From JAEUQQ01 sp963697285 (GTDB lineage: Bacteria > Acidobacteriota > Vicinamibacteria > Vicinamibacterales > JAFNAJ01), in the NCBI GenBank assembly GCA_963697285.1, contig CAVONI010000012.1, positions 1 to 64,000 of the forward strand: a DNA stretch of 64,000 nucleotides, given 5' to 3'. A model generated the notes under the pieces. It was not told where the DNA came from and ran no database searches. It was given only the letters and a program-made list of their open reading frames with translations. A program made the position numbers and the translations under genes. Position 1 is the first letter of the stretch. Every line of letters starts with the position of its first letter. Below, piece by piece: positions 47,141-58,490 of this stretch.

Positions 47141-49272
47141 CCGGAGGAACCGCCCGCATCCGCGCGCTGTGCCTGATGGAGTTGCGGACCCTGCTCCGCG
47201 ACCGGCGCACGGTGATGATGTCGATCGTGCTGCCGCTGCTGGTGATGCCGCTGATGCTCTTCGGGTCGAACTGGATGGAGCAGCGGCGCCACCGGGCACT
47301 CGAGGTGCGCGAGTCGAGCTTCGCGGTGATCGGCCCTCGCGCTGCGGAGGCGCGCGCCCTCGTGGAGCGCGCCCGCACCCAGCCGCCCACCGGCGAACGC
47401 GACACGGCGGCCCTCCTCGTCACCGAGCGGCAGGTCGAGGATGCCGCTGCCGCCCTCGCCGACGGAACGCTCGATTTCTACATCGACGCGCGCAACGTCG
47501 CCGACGTGCAGGCCGCGATCGCGCAGGAGGCGAGCGCACGGCCGAGGCGCTCGTCGCCCGACCAGGACCGCGACGAGGCTGACGCAGGACGTCTCGACGT
47601 CGATGATCCCGGCGCCACGCCCGCGCCCGACCTGCTGGCGCTGCGCCTCGTGTTCCGGGCGGATCGCGACACGTCGGGCAGCGTGGCGACACGAGTCAGC
47701 GACCGGTTGCGCGACCTCCGGCGGACGATGCGACACGATGCGCTGGCCTCCGCGGGGTTCGCGCTGCCCGCCGACAGCGTGGCTGCCGTGCTGCCCACCA
47801 ATCTCGCGCGCGAAGCGCAGGTCGCCGGCCTGGCCCTGGGCCGGATCGTCACCGTGCTGCTGCTGTTCTTCCTCTTGTCGGGAGGTGCGATCGTCGCGCA
47901 GGACGCGCTGGCCGGCGAGAAGGAACGCGGCACGCTCGAAACGCTGCTCACCACCGCGATCTCGCGCCGCGAGATCGTCGCGGCGAAGGTCCTGCTCGTC
48001 TTCGGCGTGGCGCTGCTCATCACGACGATCCAGGTCGTCAACATGCTCGTCTACGTCGGCTTCGGACTGATTCCGACGACGCGCAACCTGGCGGCGGCCG
48101 TGACGCCACTGATGGCGCTGGGACTGTTCGTCATGTTCCTGCCGCTGGCGGCCCTCGTGGCGGGCGTCCTCGTGCTCGTCTCGGGCCACGCGCGCTCGCA
48201 TCGCGAGGCACAGCTCTACTTCCTGCCGCTCATGCTCGGGGCGGCGGTGCCGGCGCTCGCCGCGTTGCTGCCCGACATCCGGCTGCGATCGGCGATCGTG
48301 CTCGTGCCCATCGCGAACATCAGCGTCGGCGTCAAGGAGATCCTCGTGGGCCGCGTGGACTGGCTGATGCTGCCAGTGGCCTGGCTGGTCACCGCTGCCG
48401 CGGCGTTCTACGCGATGCGCATGGCCACGAAGGCGCTCTCGACCGAACGGCTGATCATGCCGTCGACGGGCGACAGCGCACCGACGACGGCCGAGGCCAG
48501 GGCGCGCGTGGGCCAGGTCGCCACGTGGTTCGCCGTGATGTGGGCGGTGCTGCTGGTCACGTCGCTGAACCTGGGGGCCGACTTCGACATCCGCGGACAA
48601 CTGCTGCTGAACCTCGTCGTCATCTTCCTCGGCGGATCGCTGCTCTTCGTGCGCCGCTTCCACCTCGACGCGCGCGTGGTGTTCTCGCTGCGGATGCCCC
48701 ATCCGGCCGCGTGGCTCGCGGTGCTGATCGGCGTGCCGTCCGGGCTGGTGACGGGCATCGGGATGTTCCGCGTCTCGCAGTACTTCGTCCCGGTGCCCAG
48801 GGAGATGCTCGAGAGCTTCAGCCAGTACCTGGTGCCCGACACCATCCCGTTCTGGCAGTTGCTCCCGATGATGACCATCCTGCCTGGCGTCTGCGAGGAA
48901 CTGGCGTTCCGCGGCGTGTTGCTGCACTCGTTGCGGCAACACTACTCACCGGTGCGCGCCGCGATCCTCGTCGGGATCGCGTTCGGTCTCTTCCACGTGT
49001 CGCTGTTCCGGCTCATCTCGACGGCGTATCTCGGCGTCATCCTGGCCGGCGTGACGATCCTCACGGGATCGATCTATCCCGCGATGGCCTGGCACGCGCT
49101 CAACAACGGCCTTGGCCTTGCGGCCGGGCGGTTCTCGCTCGGCCTCGACACGCTCGAACCGATCACGTATGCCGCGGCCGCAGCCCTGCTTGCCGTCTCG
49201 TTCTGGATCCTGTGGCGGACGAGGGTGACAGTCGCCCGGACGCGCCCGGAAGTCACGACACCGCCCCGATAG
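47137..49272 (+). CDS. ABC-2 permease fused to a CPBP intramembrane protease
   Basis: A 711-residue two-part membrane protein. Residues 1-450 form an ABC-2 permease (IVLPLLVMPLMLFGSNWM; AQDALAGEKERGTLETLLTT). The C-terminal part is a CPBP (Abi/Rce1-like) protease with all motifs: E587-E588 in CEELAFRGVLLHSLR, His620 in FGLFHVSLFR and His653-x3-Asn in WHALNNG. The family includes prenyl-protein proteases and bacterial membrane proteases. Fusion implies that transport and cleavage act on a common substrate or that one part matures the other. It starts at the ATGA overlap with the ATPase gene. Confidence 0.9.
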   Translation: MTGGTARIRALCLMELRTLLRDRRTVMMSIVLPLLVMPLMLFGSNWMEQRRHRALEVRESSFAVIGPRAAEARALVERARTQPPTGERDTAALLVTERQVEDAAAALADGTLDFYIDARNVADVQAAIAQEASARPRRSSPDQDRDEADAGRLDVDDPGATPAPDLLALRLVFRADRDTSGSVATRVSDRLRDLRRTMRHDALASAGFALPADSVAAVLPTNLAREAQVAGLALGRIVTVLLLFFLLSGGAIVAQDALAGEKERGTLETLLTTAISRREIVAAKVLLVFGVALLITTIQVVNMLVYVGFGLIPTTRNLAAAVTPLMALGLFVMFLPLAALVAGVLVLVSGHARSHREAQLYFLPLMLGAAVPALAALLPDIRLRSAIVLVPIANISVGVKEILVGRVDWLMLPVAWLVTAAAAFYAMRMATKALSTERLIMPSTGDSAPTTAEARARVGQVATWFAVMWAVLLVTSLNLGADFDIRGQLLLNLVVIFLGGSLLFVRRFHLDARVVFSLRMPHPAAWLAVLIGVPSGLVTGIGMFRVSQYFVPVPREMLESFSQYLVPDTIPFWQLLPMMTILPGVCEELAFRGVLLHSLRQHYSPVRAAILVGIAFGLFHVSLFRLISTAYLGVILAGVTILTGSIYPAMAWHALNNGLGLAAGRFSLGLDTLEPITYAAAAALLAVSFWILWRTRVTVARTRPEVTTPPR

Positions 49273-49355
49273 CCGACACCGAGCAGGGCGTCCGCGCCTG
49301 GCAGCGGCGACGACCCGTCGCGGCGCCAGGCTTCAGCAACCCGCGTCGTACGTTC

Positions 49356-50084
49356 CTACGCCGCCCACGTCGTCAGCCACGCTGCAAAGCGGAGCCAGCC
49401 GTCAGTGCCCGAGATCACCAATCGCAGCGGATACGACGCAATCAGCACGAGTGAGCCGACCAGGAAGACCCTGTTCACCTGCCCGCGCGTGCGCGTGTCG
49501 TAGATCAGCAACCCGATCGCGAGCAGCGTCGGTACCCCGAAGAAGAACAGCGGTCCGGCGTTGGTAATCGCGGTCAGCGGGAAGCGTCCGACAGCCGGCG
49601 GAAGGAAGTTGAGCACCGTCAGCAGCATCAGGCGCTTGTGATCGGCCGCTCGCCTCCGGTAGAGGATGGCCCCACCGAAGAACAACGCAAACAGCGAGAT
49701 GTCGACAATCGGCACGACCAGGAACACGAGCGGCGGAATCCCCGGCGGCGTGGACGCCGATCCGAACTTCGCTGCGGCCACGCCGGTGAAGAACCCGACG
49801 ATCACCATCGCGATGCCGAGGGCGACCCCGAGCATGCCGAGCTTCATGTGGAGCCGCACCTGCTTCGACCGGATCAGCCAGACCTGCGCGATGAAGAACG
49901 CGACCCACGCGGTCATCAACGCGCTGTGCGCATGGACCAGCAGCGACGGCACGGGCGGCCCGCCCAGGACGGTCCGCAGGTAGTACGTTCGCGCAAACCC
50001 GATCAGCACGACGATCGGGAACACGAGCGCGACCGCGGCAAACAGCCGACGCTCCGAGGCGCGCCAGTCGATTGGTGCATCCAT
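49356..50084 (-). CDS. Seven-helix membrane protein of unknown function
   Basis: A 242-residue hydrophobic protein with about seven transmembrane segments (e.g. LFAAVALVFPIVVLIGFA, LGMLGVALGIAMVIVGFFTG, VFLVGSLVLIASYPLRLVIS). Histidines in LLVHAHSALMTAW and in LHMKLGMLGV lie in helices one and two helices apart, as in haem- or metal-binding membrane proteins, but no family is named with confidence. ATG at 50084 has GGAGG seven bases upstream; ATG at 50090 is too close to it. Convergent with the ABC operon. Confidence 0.75.
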   Translation of the reverse strand: MDAPIDWRASERRLFAAVALVFPIVVLIGFARTYYLRTVLGGPPVPSLLVHAHSALMTAWVAFFIAQVWLIRSKQVRLHMKLGMLGVALGIAMVIVGFFTGVAAAKFGSASTPPGIPPLVFLVVPIVDISLFALFFGGAILYRRRAADHKRLMLLTVLNFLPPAVGRFPLTAITNAGPLFFFGVPTLLAIGLLIYDTRTRGQVNRVFLVGSLVLIASYPLRLVISGTDGWLRFAAWLTTWAA

Positions 50085-50179
50085 CGCCATGCCTCCTCTC
50101 ACACGTGGAACTCGAGTGGGGCATTGTGGCACACGGGCTGCGCGTTCGCCGAGCACGAGGGCCGCGGGCCGGCCACGCA

Positions 50180-52402
50180 TCAGTACGTCAGCAGGTAACT
50201 CAGCTTCACGAACACCTGGCGCCCTACCGACGTGAGCGGTGCACCCGTGTCGGCGTAGGGCCTGGCGCCAACGGGTGCACGGCGCCAGTTCTCGTACGCA
50301 TCCGAATATCCGACGTAGACAGCCGTCCAGGGATTCGCCTGGTACGTGAACAGGATGTCGGCGTTGAACCGGCGCTCGCGCTCGAGGTCCACGAGCGCCG
50401 TGTTGGGTGCAACGCTGTCGTAGTCGAGGATCGCGCGCACCGAGAACGGACGCGAGAACTGGAAGTTCACCCGCGTGCGGAAGATGTGGTTCGTGAAGAT
50501 CGTCTCGCCAGGTGTGCTGCCGGGGGGGACGGCGTCATCGCGCGTTGACAACGCGGCGTAGATGTACGACTCGTCGAGGCGCAACCGGGCGATGGGCTTC
50601 AGCGTCATGCCTGCTTCCACGCCCATTGACTGCGCCAGGAAGGGCGCCAGGCCGCCGCTCGGGTAGTAATTGATCTGGCCGCCCCAGTCGACGCTCCCTC
50701 TCAGGTTGAGCCACGACAGCCACTCGCTCGATCCGTACAGCATGGTCGAGTGGCGACGAAACTCGATGTCCTCGAAGCGCTCGAAGAACTGCCAGTGACG
50801 GACGCCGAACTCGGTCTGGCCCGCGAGCTCGACCTCCACGCCAGGCTCGACGCTCCAGTCCTGCAGCACGTTCGAGTAATCCCAGACGGCACCGGCCTCG
50901 AGATCGACACCGAAGCGCAGCACCTTGTGGTCCTTCGGATGCCACGAGTAGCCCGCCTCGTGCTGCATCTCCTTCATGTCGACTCGCCGGATGAAGCCGA
51001 GGTCGGCGCGGTATCCGGGACTGCGCTGCAGGTAGCTCGACTCGTAGTTGAAGTTGCGGCCGTCGCGCGACACCTCGGCGGTCAACGCGCTCCCGGATTG
51101 CAGGTGCCCGCCGGTCTCGACGGTGCGCGTGCCCACCCACTGACCGAGCAGCGACCAGTTGTCGTCGATCTTCCATCGGCCGTCGACCCCATACACGCGG
51201 TTCGACTCGCTGCCCCACTCGCGGTCGGTGAAGATACCACCCACATGCGACTGCCGGGTGAATTCGCGCTGCACGCGTACGACGCCGATCCCCGCCGTCG
51301 GTTCGTCCCGCGCCTCGCCGTCGTCCTGGCCGTGCGTCTCGTCGTTGACCAGCAGGCCCCCGAACAGCCACCCGGCAGCCTTCCCGGTTACCCGCCCGCC
51401 GAACTTCGGATCGACGATGCGCCTCGAGAAGAACAGGTTCTCCGGGGTCTCGAAGTAGCCGGCGTTCTCGATGAAGAACGGCCGCTTCTCGGGGAAGAAC
51501 ACTTCGAAGCGCTGGTTGATGGTGACCTGTGGCTCGTCGGACTCCACCTGGCTGTAGTCGGGATTGACCGTCGCGTCGACCGTCACGGCTCCCCCGATCA
51601 CAGCCTTGGCATCCACGCCGACCCGAGCCGACCCATCGGTCTGGTACTCGCCATCCGCGCCTTTGACACGGGCGGCCGCGAAGTTGCCGTAGGGAATGGC
51701 CAGGAGGTTGCGTCCTGGCGACGTGCCCTCGATCCCTTCGAGCACGGCGAGTTGCTGATTGACGTTCGCGATGCGGCGGGTGATGTACGGCCAGAACGAT
51801 GTCTCGTTCGTGCGCGGCATGAGCCGTGCGACCGCAAGCCCCCACGTCTGCACCTCGGCGTGGCTGAAGCGCAGGCTCTTGAACGGGATCCTGATGACGA
51901 CCACGTAGCCGGTGGGCGTCAGGCGGCCATCAGACTGCCACAGCGTGTCGTAGCTGTAGTCGTCGTCCTGGCCGACGGTCGACACACCGTCCATCTGGAT
52001 GCCCAGCGGGTTGACCAGGAACAAGTAGGAGCGGCGGCCATCGCCATAGGTGTCGAGCACGAGCCCGACCACGTCGTCGCCCATGATCGCCTCGCGCTTC
52101 GTGAGGTTGGCGCGCACCTTGGCGGGATCGTCGGTGCAGATGAACACCACGTTCACGTGCGTGGCGTCGTACGACAGGTAGGCCGCGGTCGGCGCGGTGG
52201 CCGGCACGCCGTCGCCGGGCTCGCGCTGCACGAACTCGGTCACCTTGACCCCCGGCGGCGTCACCGTGCCATCGAGGTAGCGATCGATCACCGGAGGGTC
52301 GGTGACGCGGGGGATCCTCAGCGTCGGCGTGTCAGCCCACGCTGCGCGTGCGACGAAGGTCAAGCACACAAGAAGGACACAGTTCGACCGGAGCATGAGC
52401 AT
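50180..52402 (-). CDS. DUF5916 outer-membrane protein with carbohydrate-binding-like domain
   Basis: About 740 residues: a signal peptide (VLLVCLTFVARAAWA), a family 9-like carbohydrate-binding beta domain (residues about 20-210), then a DUF5916 barrel. The signature NPDYSQVESDEPQVTINQRF followed by EVFFPEKRPFFIENAGYF is nearly invariant in the family, and the protein ends LSYLLTY with a terminal aromatic. These proteins are common in Acidobacteriota and Bacteroidota and are thought to handle glycans or peptides at the surface. ATG at 52402 or 52396 begins the signal; both lack a clear ribosome site. Confidence 0.9.
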   Translation of the reverse strand: MLMLRSNCVLLVCLTFVARAAWADTPTLRIPRVTDPPVIDRYLDGTVTPPGVKVTEFVQREPGDGVPATAPTAAYLSYDATHVNVVFICTDDPAKVRANLTKREAIMGDDVVGLVLDTYGDGRRSYLFLVNPLGIQMDGVSTVGQDDDYSYDTLWQSDGRLTPTGYVVVIRIPFKSLRFSHAEVQTWGLAVARLMPRTNETSFWPYITRRIANVNQQLAVLEGIEGTSPGRNLLAIPYGNFAAARVKGADGEYQTDGSARVGVDAKAVIGGAVTVDATVNPDYSQVESDEPQVTINQRFEVFFPEKRPFFIENAGYFETPENLFFSRRIVDPKFGGRVTGKAAGWLFGGLLVNDETHGQDDGEARDEPTAGIGVVRVQREFTRQSHVGGIFTDREWGSESNRVYGVDGRWKIDDNWSLLGQWVGTRTVETGGHLQSGSALTAEVSRDGRNFNYESSYLQRSPGYRADLGFIRRVDMKEMQHEAGYSWHPKDHKVLRFGVDLEAGAVWDYSNVLQDWSVEPGVEVELAGQTEFGVRHWQFFERFEDIEFRRHSTMLYGSSEWLSWLNLRGSVDWGGQINYYPSGGLAPFLAQSMGVEAGMTLKPIARLRLDESYIYAALSTRDDAVPPGSTPGETIFTNHIFRTRVNFQFSRPFSVRAILDYDSVAPNTALVDLERERRFNADILFTYQANPWTAVYVGYSDAYENWRRAPVGARPYADTGAPLTSVGRQVFVKLSYLLTY

Positions 52403-52435
52403 GGTGTGAGGAGTCCACCGCGGCATTGCAGGGGC

Positions 52436-52520
52436 ATTGTAGGGGCCGCACCCCTGTGCGGCCCGCCCTGAGCGTGTCGAGGGTGCCTGCCCTGAGCCTG
52501 TCGAAGGGTGCGGCCCGCCC
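52436..52520. repeat. Interrupted REP-like palindrome
   Basis: A TAGGGGCCGCACCCCTGTGC copy (from about 52440), followed by CCCTGAGCCTGTCGAAGGG-type inverted segments and a GGTGCGGCCCGCC end. It lies between the divergent ends of the DUF5916 and TonB receptor genes. Confidence 0.7.
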
Positions 52521-52526
52521 GCGCTG

Positions 52527-55251
52527 TCAGAAGTCTACGGAGTATCTCGCGACAACGTTCAATCCCGCCCCGTCGACACCCGATCCCATCGACCGGTAGT
52601 TCCGGTCGAACAGGTTCTCGACGATGAGGGTCAGGGTCCCCTGCCGGCCAAGCCTGACGCCCCCGCGGAGGCTCACCACCGCGTATCCCGGATTGAACGT
52701 GAAGAGCGGGACGATGGCCGTGGAATCGGCACCGATGACGCGCCGGATCACCTGGTCGACCGACTCACCGGTCGCCAGCAGGACCCCGTCCTGCACCAAC
52801 CCGCGCGCGACGGCGCCGTTCGCGAAGAAGTCGCGGATCTCCTGGCTCGTCCTGGCCCCCCCGATGCGCGGCTGCGCCCGGTCGTTGGCCGACAAGCGAT
52901 GCTGCGCGAGCGCGAAGAGCGTGTACACCTCGCCCCACCACCTGCGCGCCGGCGGCGTCCACGCGATGCCGAGGTAGCCATGCGCAGGGGGCATCCCGTT
53001 CTCGAGATCCGGAGGCTCGCCCGTCTCGAGGTCGGTGGCGTGCACGTACGACAGGTTCGCCGTGATCTGCAGGCTGTGCGGCATCCTGGCGGTCAGCGCG
53101 GTCTCTCCGCCCATGAGGCGAATGCGCCCGCCGTTGGCGCGGACGATGACGGGCGTGCTCGACAGCGCGGTGTAGACCTCTCCGCTTGCACCCTGACGGA
53201 TGATCGGCTGCCCTCCCAGGACCGTCCCGACGGCGCCCGCCGGCATCACGACGGCGCGCCGCTCGATGAACTGCGAGATCCCGGAGTAGAACGCCGACGC
53301 CGTCGCGCTCACACGCTGCCCAGACACCCTGCAGCCCAGTTCATACCCCTGCAACGCCTCGGCATCGAGGCGGTCGATCGGGAAGCTCGAGTCGAGGGCG
53401 CCCAGTCGCGCGGCGCTCGCCCCGACACGCACGCCCTCGTCTGGCGAAATCTCGAACCCGAGGCCCGAGATGCCGATCGTGCCGAAGTCGTTCACGTTGG
53501 GCGCCCGGAAGCCTCGGCCTGCGCGCGCGGTCGCCGAGACGTGGGGCGATAGCGCCCAGACCACCCCCGTGTTCCACGTGAGGTCGCCGAATGTCGTGTC
53601 GAAGTCGGGCACCGTCGGCCCCGACGCCAGCACGGGGTTCCCGTCAGATGTCTGCCGGTAGCGGAAGCGGCTGTAGCGCAGGCCGAGCACCGCCAGCAAC
53701 CGATCGGGCACGACGCTGATGGTGTCTTGCGCGAACACCGCCGCCGTGCCGTACCGCGCGCCGTTCGGAAACCTCGCGCGCACGTCAGTGGCCACGCTGA
53801 AGTCGTCGGATGCCGCGCTGTACGAACGCTCGACACGCGTGGAATCCACGCGCTCGTCGTAGGCCTCCCCACCGAATGTCAGGCGCTGCCGCCACCGGGC
53901 ATCCGCCGAGGCCAGCACCTGCACACCAACCGCCTCGGTGCGGTTCCGCTCGTCGGTGACCTTCGAATGCAGCCCCTGCTTGCTGTTGTTCACGCCTTGT
54001 GAACTCCGGTCGTCGCGCTGCGCGTTGTACGACGCTGTCACCGACACGGTGTCGAGCGGGCCAACGGCCATCCGCTCGTAGCGTGCGAGCCCGAAGTCGA
54101 GCACTTGCGGATCGAAGCGGCCGATCAGGTTGCCCACCCCGCCGTCGAGTTGGTCGTAGCGGTTCGCGCCTTGCTGTTCCCCGTGCAGATACGACATCGT
54201 CAGCACGTCGGAGGAACTCGGCACAACGACCAACCGCGCGTTCCCGCTGTACTGGGTGTAGGAGGTCTGGTCGAGCCGCGCGCCCAACACGGCTGACGGC
54301 AGGCCCAGCAACCGCGTCGCCACCGAATGCGAGTCGACGGCACCGCCGGTACGCAGGTCTCCGACATCGCGGCCAACCGCCCCGACCGTCAATCCCCAGC
54401 GCGTTCCACTCACACCGACCTGGCCTCCACCATCCCACGACTGGTCGGCGCTACCGAACGTCGCAGAGAGACGGCCGTGTACGGGGCCTCTCGGGTTGCC
54501 GGTGCCCAGCGACGCCGTGATGACGTTGACCGTGCCGCCCAGCGCGTCCGACCCGTACTGGGTCGATGCCGGCCCGCGAACGATCTCCACCTGCTCGACG
54601 AAGAGCGGCTCGATGAGCGCCGTGTACTGGTTGGCGCCCGGGCGAAACGTCGCATTGTTGAAACGGACACCGTCGACGAGGTTGACGACGTACTGGCCGG
54701 TGAGTCCGCGGATGAACGGCGAGCCCTGCGACGTGCTGGTCTGCTGCACGTGCACACCGGGTTCCTCGCGCAGGGCCTGTGGAAGGTTGCGGAAGGTCCG
54801 CCGGCGCAAGGTCATCGGCAGCTGTGACCGTCACGAACTCGGGCACGCCGTCCACCCGCCGAACGTCGCCGCGCACCGGCGTGACTGTGATCGTCTCTCC
54901 GGCGGCCTGCACGACGAGGCGCAAGCGCACCAGAGAGGATTCCCCTGCCGCGAGGTGCACTACCTCGCGGTGCGTCGCGAAGCCCGCGAGGACGACATGA
55001 AGGACGTAGGTGGTCGGCGCGAGCGCGTCGAAGCGGAAGTCGCCGGATGCCCCGGTCTCGGTGGTCGCGATCTCAGCGCCGGCGGGCGTGAGCACCGACA
55101 CCCCGGCGCCGGCCAGCGCGCCCCCCACCGCGTCGGTCACGACGCCATTCAACGTGGCCGACTCGGTTGGTGCGGCGACGCAGGGTTGCGCCCGCCCGCA
55201 GAGGACGATGATCCAGATGGCCGTTGCGCCAATGACCCTGGCGCGCGTCAT
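52527..55251 (-). CDS. TonB-dependent receptor with carboxypeptidase-regulatory domain (one frame break)
   Basis: About 908 residues. A signal peptide (GATAIWIIVLCGRAQPCVAA) and a carboxypeptidase-regulatory domain (LNGVVTDAVGGALAGAGVSV) precede the plug (RRTFRNLPQALREEPGVHVQ, SPFIRGLTGQYVVNLVDGV, VEIVRGPASTQYGSDALGG), then a 22-strand barrel ending ARYSVDF with terminal Phe. It imports an unknown ligand; plug features recall cobalamin and siderophore receptors. The regulatory domain and plug are in different frames; one surplus base near 54815 accounts for it. The start is ATG at 55251. No TonB-box sequence is obvious. Confidence 0.88.
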
Positions 55252-55666
55252 GGGCCGCTCCCAGCGTCAACGTTGCCAACCTGTGGCCGACCGGCACTCA
55301 TCTGGCTGGCGGAGCCTGCCGGCTCGCTCGAGGCAGACGTGTCGCTCCGTTGGACAACGACGCAAGAGCCACTCCAGTCTCACACCAGCGGATGTCCTCG
55401 TGTTCCGCCTCGGCGAGGTTCGCAGTTCGCGCAGACTCACTTCTCACGGTGACTTTTGTTGCGCCGATTGATGAATTCACGGAGGGCAATGACGTCAGTG
55501 GTCGCCCCTCGCCTTCGACCGGCACCTGCCACAGGGTCATCGCACGCACGCCTTGCGTCAGTGGAGGACTTTCACTGAGTGTCTTCTCGATGAACGTGGC
55601 ACAATAGTCTCGGTCATCGACTGCCCCCGCCCCCGCCACGCGACATCTTCTGACCGGAGGTCCGCT
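55252..55666. other. Intergenic region between divergent genes
   Basis: A 415-bp gap. A minus-strand frame (start near 55540) is open but has weak third-position bias, no family motif and no ribosome site, so it is not called. The region should hold the promoters of the TonB receptor and the repeat protein; no promoter was clear. Confidence 0.5.
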
Positions 55667-58481
55667 GTGCGCGACACGTGGCAGTACGCTGGGGTCGTTC
55701 GCATCCTCGCACTCGCCGCAATCGGCTGTCTTGCCCTTTCCCCAGCCCAGGCACAGACCGTCGCCCCTGACTTCGTCGGCAGCTACACGCTCACCAACCT
55801 CGGAGCCGTCACCGGTCTGCCGACGCCGTATGGTGGCATGACGTTCGTCGACAGCGACACCATCCTGATCGGCGGTGACGCGAACCGGGCCAACGGACGG
55901 CTGTACACCATCGACGTGGCGCGCGATGTCCAGGGACACATCACAGGTTTCGTCGGTACTGCGGCGCAGTACGGGCAGGTCGGCACATACAACGACGGTG
56001 GTGTCGTCTTCGGCCCTGGCGGCGTCCTCTTCGCGGCGCAGTGGCCCGTCATGAGACTCGGTCAGACAAAGCCGGGAAGCACCGTCGAAGACAAGGTCAC
56101 CAGTCTCTCTGCACTGGGCATGGGAGACGGCCCCGGCGGTGTGGCGTTCGTGCCCGCGGGGATGCCGGGTGCCGGACAACTGAAGATGGTGTCCTACTAC
56201 GAGAGCTTCTGGTACACGGTCGCCTACGCGCCTGACGGGCTCGGTACGTACACGCTGTCGTCACCTGTCGCCAACGTCACGCTCAGCGGCGGACCAGAAG
56301 GGATCGCGTACGTCCCGTTGGGTTCCGTCCTGTTTCCGAATCCGAGCGTCCTCGTCTCGGAGTACCTGGCCGGTTCCATAGGCGTCTACGAGGTCGACGC
56401 CAGCGGCAATCCCATCAAGGCGAGCCGCCGCACCTTCGTCTCGGGCCTGACCGGAGCCGAAGGCGCCGTCATCGATCCGATCACGGGTGACTTCCTGTTC
56501 TCGACGTTCGGTGGCGGCGACAAGGTCGTGCGTGTCACGGGCTTCCATGCGCCCACGCCGGTGCAGATCACCGGCGCCGTGAGGGATCCGGCCGCCGTGC
56601 CCCTCGCCGGAGTGACCATGCACCTCACCGGCTCGATCCTCCGTGCCGGCGTCGTCGAACGCGGCACGGCAGCGAACCCCGGCAGGGTGCTCCAATCGGT
56701 CACATCTCAGCCGGTCACGACACTGACGACGACCACGGCTGCCGATGGCACGTACACGTTCACCGGTCTGCCGGCTGCTGGCACGTACACGGTCACCCCG
56801 CTCGCTTCGGGACGTCTCTTCACGCCGCTCTCGAGAACGTTTGCCAACATCACGACTGACCAGACCGGAGACTTCGTCGGGACGCTCGTCTACCAGATCT
56901 CGGGTCAGGTGCGTGACCTGAACGACACCGGCGTCGCCTCGGTCACGATGACGCTGTCGGGATCGCAGTCGGGCACACTGACCACGGACCTCGATGGGCG
57001 CTACGTGTTCACGAACCTGCCGGTCGCTGGCACATACACGGTCACGCCGACGAAAGGCACCTTCCAGTTCCTGCCGCCCAGCCAGACGTTCGCCAATCTC
57101 CAGAAGGACGAGGTCGCCGGCTTCTTCGTCGCCGAGGTCGGCACCTTCACCCGCTACTTCGCCGAGGGCGCCACGAGCGACTTCTTCGACACGCAGATCG
57201 CGTTGTTGAACGCCACCGGCCGGCCGACCACCGCGACGGTCCGCTTCCAGCGCCAGGCCCCCGCTCCCGAGGTCGTGAAGACGGTCAATCTCGACGGCAT
57301 CCAGCGTGTCACGATCGATCCCAAGTGGCTGGGCCTGACGACGGCGGAGTTCTCGACGGTGATCGAATCGACGCAGCCGGTGATCGCCGACCGGACGATC
57401 ACCTGGGACGAGACTGCGTACGGCAGCCACGCCGAGACGAGCATCGGACGCCCGCTCACGCGCTGGTACCTGGCCGAAGGCGCGACGATCAGTGGCTTCG
57501 ATCTGTTCTACCTGATTCAGAACCCCGGCACATCGAAGGCCGAGATCCAGGTGCAGTACCTCCTCCCCGCGCCGCTGGCCCCGATCACGAAGCCGTACTC
57601 GGTCGATCCGCTGAGTCGTTTCAATATCTGGGTGAACAAGGAAGGCGGTCCGCTCGGTGCGGCAGAGGTGTCGGCAGTCATCACCTCGACCAACGACGTA
57701 CCGGTCATTGTCGAACGTGCGATGTATCGGCAGGTCGGCACGCAGTTCTTCGGTGCGGGACACGAGAGCGCCGGCGTTGAAGCACCGGCACTGCAGTGGT
57801 ACTTCGCCGAGGGCGCGACGGGGCCGTACTTCGACCTGTTCTTCCTCGCGGCCAACCCCAACTCGGTCGCCATCGCTCGTCGAGGCGCGGTACCTCAAGC
57901 CAGACGGCACGGTCATCACACGCAATTACTCCGTCGGTCCCAACAGCCGCTTCAACGTCTGGGTCGACTACGAGGGGCCTGAGCTCGCAGACACGGCGGT
58001 CGCGACGACCTTCCGTGTGACGAACAACGTGCCGCTGGTCATCGAGCGCTCGATGTGGTGGTGGGGCGACATCTCGGGATGGTACGAGGGGCACAACAGC
58101 GCGGGCGCCACGGTCGCCGGTGAGAAATGGGGACTGGCCGCGGGGGAGGTCGGTGGCCCCACCCGGCTCGAGACCTACATCCTGATCGCGAACGTGTCGT
58201 CGACGCCGGGAACCGCGCGAGTGACGTTGACCTTCGAGAATGGCGCCCAGGCAACGAAGGACTTCCCACTCCCCGCCAACAGCAGGAGCAACGTCTCGGT
58301 CAAGGACGACTTCCCCGAGGCCGACAACCAGCGTTTCGGCGCCATCGTCGAAAGCCTCGGAGTGTCGCCGGTGCAGATCGTGGTGGAGCGCGCGATGTAC
58401 AACAACGCCGGCGGCGTGTTCTGGGCGGCCGGCACGAGCGCCCTCGGAACATTGCTGCGAACACCGATTCCGAGGCCCTGA
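55667..58481 (+). CDS. Large exported beta-propeller/Cna-B-like protein with AEGAT repeats (one frame break)
   Basis: About 938 residues: a signal peptide (ILALAAIGCLALSPAQA), a beta-propeller-like domain of about 300 residues (GPEGIAYVPLGSVL, AVIDPITGDFLFSTFGGGDK), two carboxypeptidase-regulatory or Cna-B-like domains (ITGAVRDPAAVPLAGVTM; ISGQVRDLNDTGVASVTM), then four AEG-type modules (RYFAEGATSD, RWYLAEGATIS, QWYFAEGATGP, KWGLAAGEVGG). GTG at 55667 follows GGAGG by six bases. One surplus base near 57880 splits the third module. The N-terminal domain suggests a dosage- or ligand-binding surface protein, but this is inference. Confidence 0.8.
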
Positions 58482-58490
58482 TGGCGCCCG

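Noticed and set aside
50080..50112. A third copy of the PEP-CTERM leader hairpin upstream of the membrane protein at 49356-50084
   Set aside because: The CACGTGTGAGAGGAGG segment is present on the minus strand, but no matching CTTCTCACACGTG arm lies upstream, so the similarity is probably chance.
55298..55540. A minus-strand gene of about 80 residues upstream of the TonB receptor
   Set aside because: Third-position GC bias is weak, and there is no ribosome site or motif.
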